Positions 14,092 through 16,681 of a stretch of DNA of 16,681 bases are shown here, piece by piece. Below the pieces are notes generated by a model, which had not been told where the DNA came from, did not search any database, and worked only from the letters and a program-made list of their open reading frames with translations. Location of the stretch: contig CAAGGA010000114.1 of assembly GCA_900769275.1 (NCBI GenBank), positions 1 through 16,681 on the forward strand. The letters run 5' to 3'. The DNA comes from an uncultured Prevotella sp. (GTDB lineage: Bacteria; Bacteroidota; Bacteroidia; Bacteroidales; Bacteroidaceae). Each line of letters begins with the position of its first letter. Positions within the stretch are counted from its first letter, which is position 1. A program made the position numbers and the translations under genes.

Positions 14092-14122
14092 CAAATATCT
14101 TATCTATGCAAGGATTCGGCAA
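14092..14122 (-). promoter_or_regulatory. putative prmA promoter
   Basis: On the minus strand, TTG (14120-14122) is followed after 20 bp by GATATTTG (14092-14099), one mismatch from TAnnTTTG. It lies 34 bp before the prmA start and just downstream of the tRNA terminator. Confidence 0.45.
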
Positions 14123-14146
14123 GCTGGAAGAAAGCGGCATATACAG

Positions 14147-14185
14147 AAAAAGGACAAATCAGAAATATCATTTCCTCTTTGTCCT
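14147..14185 (-). terminator. intrinsic terminator of the tRNA-Arg pair
   Basis: On the minus strand AGGACAAA (14185-14178) pairs with TTTGTCCT (14158-14151). Inside the loop GAAAT pairs with ATTTC around GAT. A TTTT run follows at 14150-14147. It begins 10 bp after the second tRNA, as expected for its terminator. Confidence 0.75.
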
Positions 14186-14194
14186 CATTCCATG

Positions 14195-14268
14195 TGATTC
14201 GTGCAGGATTCAAACCTGCAACCTTCTGATCCGTAGTCAGATGCTCTATTCAGTTGAGCTAACGAACC
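14195..14268 (-). tRNA. tRNA-Arg (anticodon ACG), copy 2 in transcription order
   Basis: The minus strand folds into a 74-nt cloverleaf. Acceptor GGTTCGT pairs with ACGAATC (one G-U). The D arm has GCTC/GAGC. The anticodon stem TCTGA/TCAGA flanks the loop CTACGGA, giving anticodon ACG for CGU/CGC/CGA after A34-to-inosine editing by TadA. The T arm GCAGG/CCTGC has loop TTTGAAT. The CCA tail is not encoded. Confidence 0.95.
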
Positions 14269-14304
14269 ATATCCTGCCGATTGACTTCGAAATTCGCCCT
14301 AAAG

Positions 14305-14378
14305 TGATTCGTGCAGGATTCAAACCTGCAACCTTCTGATCCGTAGTCAGATGCTCTATTCAGTTGAGCTAACGAACC
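14305..14378 (-). tRNA. tRNA-Arg (anticodon ACG), copy 1 in transcription order
   Basis: This 74-nt gene is identical in sequence to the copy at 14195-14268, with the same cloverleaf and ACG anticodon. It is 36 nt upstream of that copy and shares the promoter at 14411-14442. CCA is not encoded. Confidence 0.95.
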
Positions 14379-14410
14379 ATTTCAAGAGACTTCCTTATCA
14401 ATTGCGGATG

Positions 14411-14442
14411 CAAAGTTACTAACTTTTATCGAACTGGCAAAA
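14411..14442 (-). promoter_or_regulatory. promoter of the tRNA-Arg pair
   Basis: The minus strand reads TTTTG (14442-14438), 19 bp of spacer, then TAACTTTG (14418-14411) followed by C. This is a near-perfect match to the Bacteroidetes TTTG/TAnnTTTG promoter. The -7 box is 32 bp before the first tRNA. Confidence 0.8.
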
Positions 14443-14490
14443 TGTTTTTGTCTTTTTTTTTGCAAAAACTTCGTTTTCCTCTCTCTTTTT

Positions 14491-15144
14491 CTATGATTTA
14501 TCCTCATTTTCCGATTCCAATGACAGAATCGGAAGAGAAAGATGGTATCTCACGGCAAGAAAACGGATAGCAACAATGACGAAAAAAGAAAAAAGTGCAC
14601 AAATCGTAACGTTAATGTCAAGATACTGCATAAACCAATAAAGACAGCCGCCTACAATGCTTGCCATAGCATATATCTCCTTATGGAATATCACAGGAAC
14701 ATTGTTAAGCAAGACATCACGTATCACTCCTCCCGCACTTCCAGTCATTGTCCCCATAATGACAGCTATCCAGAAAGGATGCCCCATCTCCAAAGTCTTC
14801 TGCATTCCTGCTATCGTAAACAAGGCGAGTCCTATGGTGTCAAAGACAAACCATGTATTGTCCAAACGCTTCAGATGTCGAGAGAACACGACAAGAAAAA
14901 GCTGGGCAAGAAACGTACAGATGATATAGATAGGATTCAGCATCCAAAACGGTCTGACCCCAAGAAGCAGGTCACGAATCGTTCCTCCACCTATGGCGAC
15001 AGCTATGCCGCAAATAAAACCGCCAAACCAATCAAAATTCTTTGCTGCCGCATGACGAATGCCAGAGACGGCAAACGCAAAAGTACCGAGAAACTCCAGT
15101 ACCATCAGAAACTGGCTGACCAATATCGTTGATTCTTCCTGCAT
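14491..15144 (-). CDS. trimeric intracellular cation (TRIC) channel family protein, UPF0126
   Basis: This is a polytopic inner-membrane protein of 217 residues from the ATG at 15144. An in-frame GTG two codons upstream is possible but less likely. The family has seven membrane helices arranged as two three-helix repeats plus one, and prokaryotic members conduct cations such as potassium. Both repeat signatures are visible: GGGTIRDLL (52-60) and GGVIRDVLL (138-146), each carrying the conserved glycines and Arg-Asp. Hydrophobic stretches cover almost the whole chain and the last 10 residues are acidic and polar. The physiological role is uncertain. It follows rarA by 106 bp on the same strand without a clear terminator between them, so co-transcription is possible. 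Confidence 0.92.
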   Translation of the reverse strand: MQEESTILVSQFLMVLEFLGTFAFAVSGIRHAAAKNFDWFGGFICGIAVAIGGGTIRDLLLGVRPFWMLNPIYIICTFLAQLFLVVFSRHLKRLDNTWFVFDTIGLALFTIAGMQKTLEMGHPFWIAVIMGTMTGSAGGVIRDVLLNNVPVIFHKEIYAMASIVGGCLYWFMQYLDINVTICALFSFFVIVAIRFLAVRYHLSLPILSLESENEDKS

Positions 15145-15250
15145 TATCACTTCAAAATATTACCTGCTGATATTCCACAATCTATTCGATTCTTGGTTTT
15201 ATATATGTGTAGGTTTAAGGAATACACTTATAACGCACACTTGCACATTC

Positions 15251-16522
15251 TCATTTATACCTGTCTCCCCAGAGACGTACCATATTCTGATATTGCCGTT
15301 CCTCTGTAGGAGAATGCTGGGCATACCACAACCTTCTGTCTCCTATCTCATCTGGAAGATAACGTTGGGGAACAAAATTCCCAGGATAATCATGCGGGTA
15401 CAGATAACCATCATGATAGCCTAAGTCCTCCATCAACTGCGTAGGTGCGTTACGGAGATGCAATGGCACTGGAAGGTTACCTGTCTCCCTGACAAGCTGC
15501 ATGGCAGAATTAATGCCATTATATGCAGAATTTGATTTCGGACTCGTTGCAAGATACACGCAAGCCTCGGCCAAAGGAATCCTGCCCTCCGGCCATCCTA
15601 TTTTCATCACTGCATCAAAAGCCGCATTTGCCAGCAAAAGAGCATTGGGATTTGCCAATCCTATATCCTCAGATGCAGAAATAACAAGACGTCGGGCAAT
15701 GAACTGAGGGTCTTCACCTCCCTCAATCATGCGTGCCATCCAATAGAGAGCAGCATCAGGGTCTGATCCCCGGATACTCTTTATGAATGCAGAGATAATA
15801 TCATAATGCATCTCTCCGTCCTTATCGTAAGCCACCGGATTCTGCTGAAGCCTGCCTTGCACGAGCTTGTCCGTTATGACAACATCCCTGGTGCTCTCTG
15901 ATTCCACTATCAACTGAAGAATATTAAGAAGCTTACGCGCATCACCACCTGAATAGCGTAACAAAGCTCCTGTTTCCTCAAATCTGATATCTCGCTCCCT
16001 CAACTCCACATCTGTCTCAACAGCGCGATGAAGCAAATCAAGCAAGTCCTGTTTTTCCAACGATTTCAATACATACAACTGACAACGTGACAACAACGGT
16101 CTGATTACCTCAAACGAAGGATTCTCTGTCGTTGCACCTATCAGTGTTATAGTACCACGCTCCACAGCAGCAAGAAGAGAGTCCTGCTGGGATTTAGAAA
16201 AACGATGTATCTCGTCAATAAACAATATAGGACTGACAGACGAAAAGAAACGGCTGTTCTTTGCCTTTTCTATTACCTCCCTTACATCTTTTACCCCCGA
16301 TGTCACAGCAGAGAGCGTAAAGAAAGGCGTGTCAAGACGATTGGCAATTATCTGCGCAAGCGTAGTCTTGCCGACACCTGGGGGTCCCCACAGAATAAAG
16401 GAAGAGATATGCCCTGAGTCTATCATGTTTCTCAGCACGGCACCCTCTCCCACCAAATGCTTCTGACCGATATATTCATCAAGCGTACGGGGACGCATAC
16501 GTTCAGCTAATGGTTCTGACAT
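15251..16522 (-). CDS. rarA: replication-associated recombination protein A (AAA+ ATPase)
   Basis: RarA/MgsA is a cytoplasmic AAA+ ATPase related to clamp-loader proteins that acts at stalled replication forks, where family members interact with single-stranded DNA-binding protein. The 423-residue length is usual. PLAERMRPRTLDEYIGQKHL (4-23) is the family N-terminus. Walker A is GPPGVGKT (46-53) and Walker B is FIDEIHRF (101-108). GATTENPSFE (129-138) is sensor 1, and RPLLSRC (141-147) holds the arginine finger. The C-terminal tetramerisation region includes EDIGLANPNA and is complete to the stop. ATG 16522 agrees with the expected N-terminus. The sequence TATACTTTG lies just upstream but is too close to the start to be a confident promoter. 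Confidence 0.97.
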   Translation of the reverse strand: MSEPLAERMRPRTLDEYIGQKHLVGEGAVLRNMIDSGHISSFILWGPPGVGKTTLAQIIANRLDTPFFTLSAVTSGVKDVREVIEKAKNSRFFSSVSPILFIDEIHRFSKSQQDSLLAAVERGTITLIGATTENPSFEVIRPLLSRCQLYVLKSLEKQDLLDLLHRAVETDVELRERDIRFEETGALLRYSGGDARKLLNILQLIVESESTRDVVITDKLVQGRLQQNPVAYDKDGEMHYDIISAFIKSIRGSDPDAALYWMARMIEGGEDPQFIARRLVISASEDIGLANPNALLLANAAFDAVMKIGWPEGRIPLAEACVYLATSPKSNSAYNGINSAMQLVRETGNLPVPLHLRNAPTQLMEDLGYHDGYLYPHDYPGNFVPQRYLPDEIGDRRLWYAQHSPTEERQYQNMVRLWGDRYK

Positions 16523-16553
16523 ACATTAACAAAGTATAGGGTGGTTCTAAAAA

Positions 16554-16681
16554 TTATTCGTCAAGTCTCATCAATTTCATAGTTCCCACCGTAGATATAT
16601 TCTCAGAGTGGATATAACGTCTTGCCATCTTTTCGTTCGTCGGTTGACCTCGAAAACAGAATCGAAATCTGTCAAGGCTAA
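16554..16681 (-). other. short open frame at the right edge, coding status unclear
   Basis: On the minus strand one frame is open from the window edge for 42 codons to a TAA at 16554-16556, 31 bp before rarA, ending in TMKLMRLDE. A second minus-strand frame is also open for about 34 codons. The peptides resemble no family I know. This may be the 3' end of a gene, or non-coding sequence upstream of rarA. Confidence 0.2.

Noticed and set aside
14076..14339. 87-codon + frame across the tRNA region
   Set aside because: It is antisense to a terminator and two tRNA genes; the repeated peptide comes from the duplicated tRNA sequence.
14194..14380. Two 77-bp direct repeats considered as a CRISPR-like or attachment-site repeat
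   Set aside because: Both units fold as complete tRNA-Arg genes with promoter and terminator; there is no array and no integrase gene.
14444..14469. GTTTTTG/CAAAAAC hairpin after the TRIC gene
   Set aside because: The stem is only 7 AT-rich pairs in a T-rich tract next to the tRNA promoter; too weak to call a terminator.

Overview
The window looks like a chromosomal segment of a Bacteroidales bacterium, most likely Prevotellaceae. Support comes from moderate GC, start codons that mostly lack a Shine-Dalgarno sequence, promoter-like sites of the Bacteroidetes type (TTTG or TTG, about 19-20 bp, then TAnnTTTG) before the tRNAs and other genes, a long-type PPi-dependent phosphofructokinase, and a golvesin-domain amidase typical of gut Bacteroidetes. 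The genus is inference. I see no insertion sequence, CRISPR array, prophage or recognisable defence locus. Most of the window is housekeeping.

Region 1 (1-3862, + strand): a complete dTDP-L-rhamnose operon in the order rfbD-rfbA-rfbC-rfbB, possibly preceded by the 3' end of another gene at the left edge. The four enzymes convert glucose-1-phosphate and dTTP to dTDP-L-rhamnose for surface polysaccharide. A long bidirectional hairpin at 4048-4106 separates the operon from the convergent minus-strand block.

Region 2 (4294-10228, - strand): read in transcription order, a 92-residue protein of unknown function, a PlsC-like acyltransferase, an exported peptidoglycan amidase interrupted by a golvesin-type domain, a 103-residue unknown protein, and a YgiQ-family radical SAM protein. 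Gaps from the acyltransferase onward are very small (8 bp, 70 bp, then a 44-bp overlap), so these four probably form one transcript. The 70-bp gap holds a degenerate 8-bp tandem repeat that ends at a start codon.

Region 3 (10229-13188, + strand): a 351-bp divergent intergenic region with a 12-bp inverted repeat and a roughly 200-nt leader, then pfp, a strong double-hairpin terminator, and a membrane-anchored GH25 muramidase whose 3' end overlaps the next gene by 10 bp.

Region 4 (13179-16681, - strand): prmA (ribosomal protein L11 methyltransferase), two identical tandem tRNA-Arg(ACG) genes with a clear promoter and terminator, a TRIC/UPF0126 membrane protein, and rarA. The right edge has short open frames but no gene I recognise.

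The less ordinary parts are the minus-strand amidase/acyltransferase/radical SAM cluster with its two uncharacterised small proteins and repeat, and the divergent regulatory region before pfp. Two uncharacterised cell-wall hydrolases (amidase and GH25) lie within 4 kb of each other, but nothing in the sequence ties them together.
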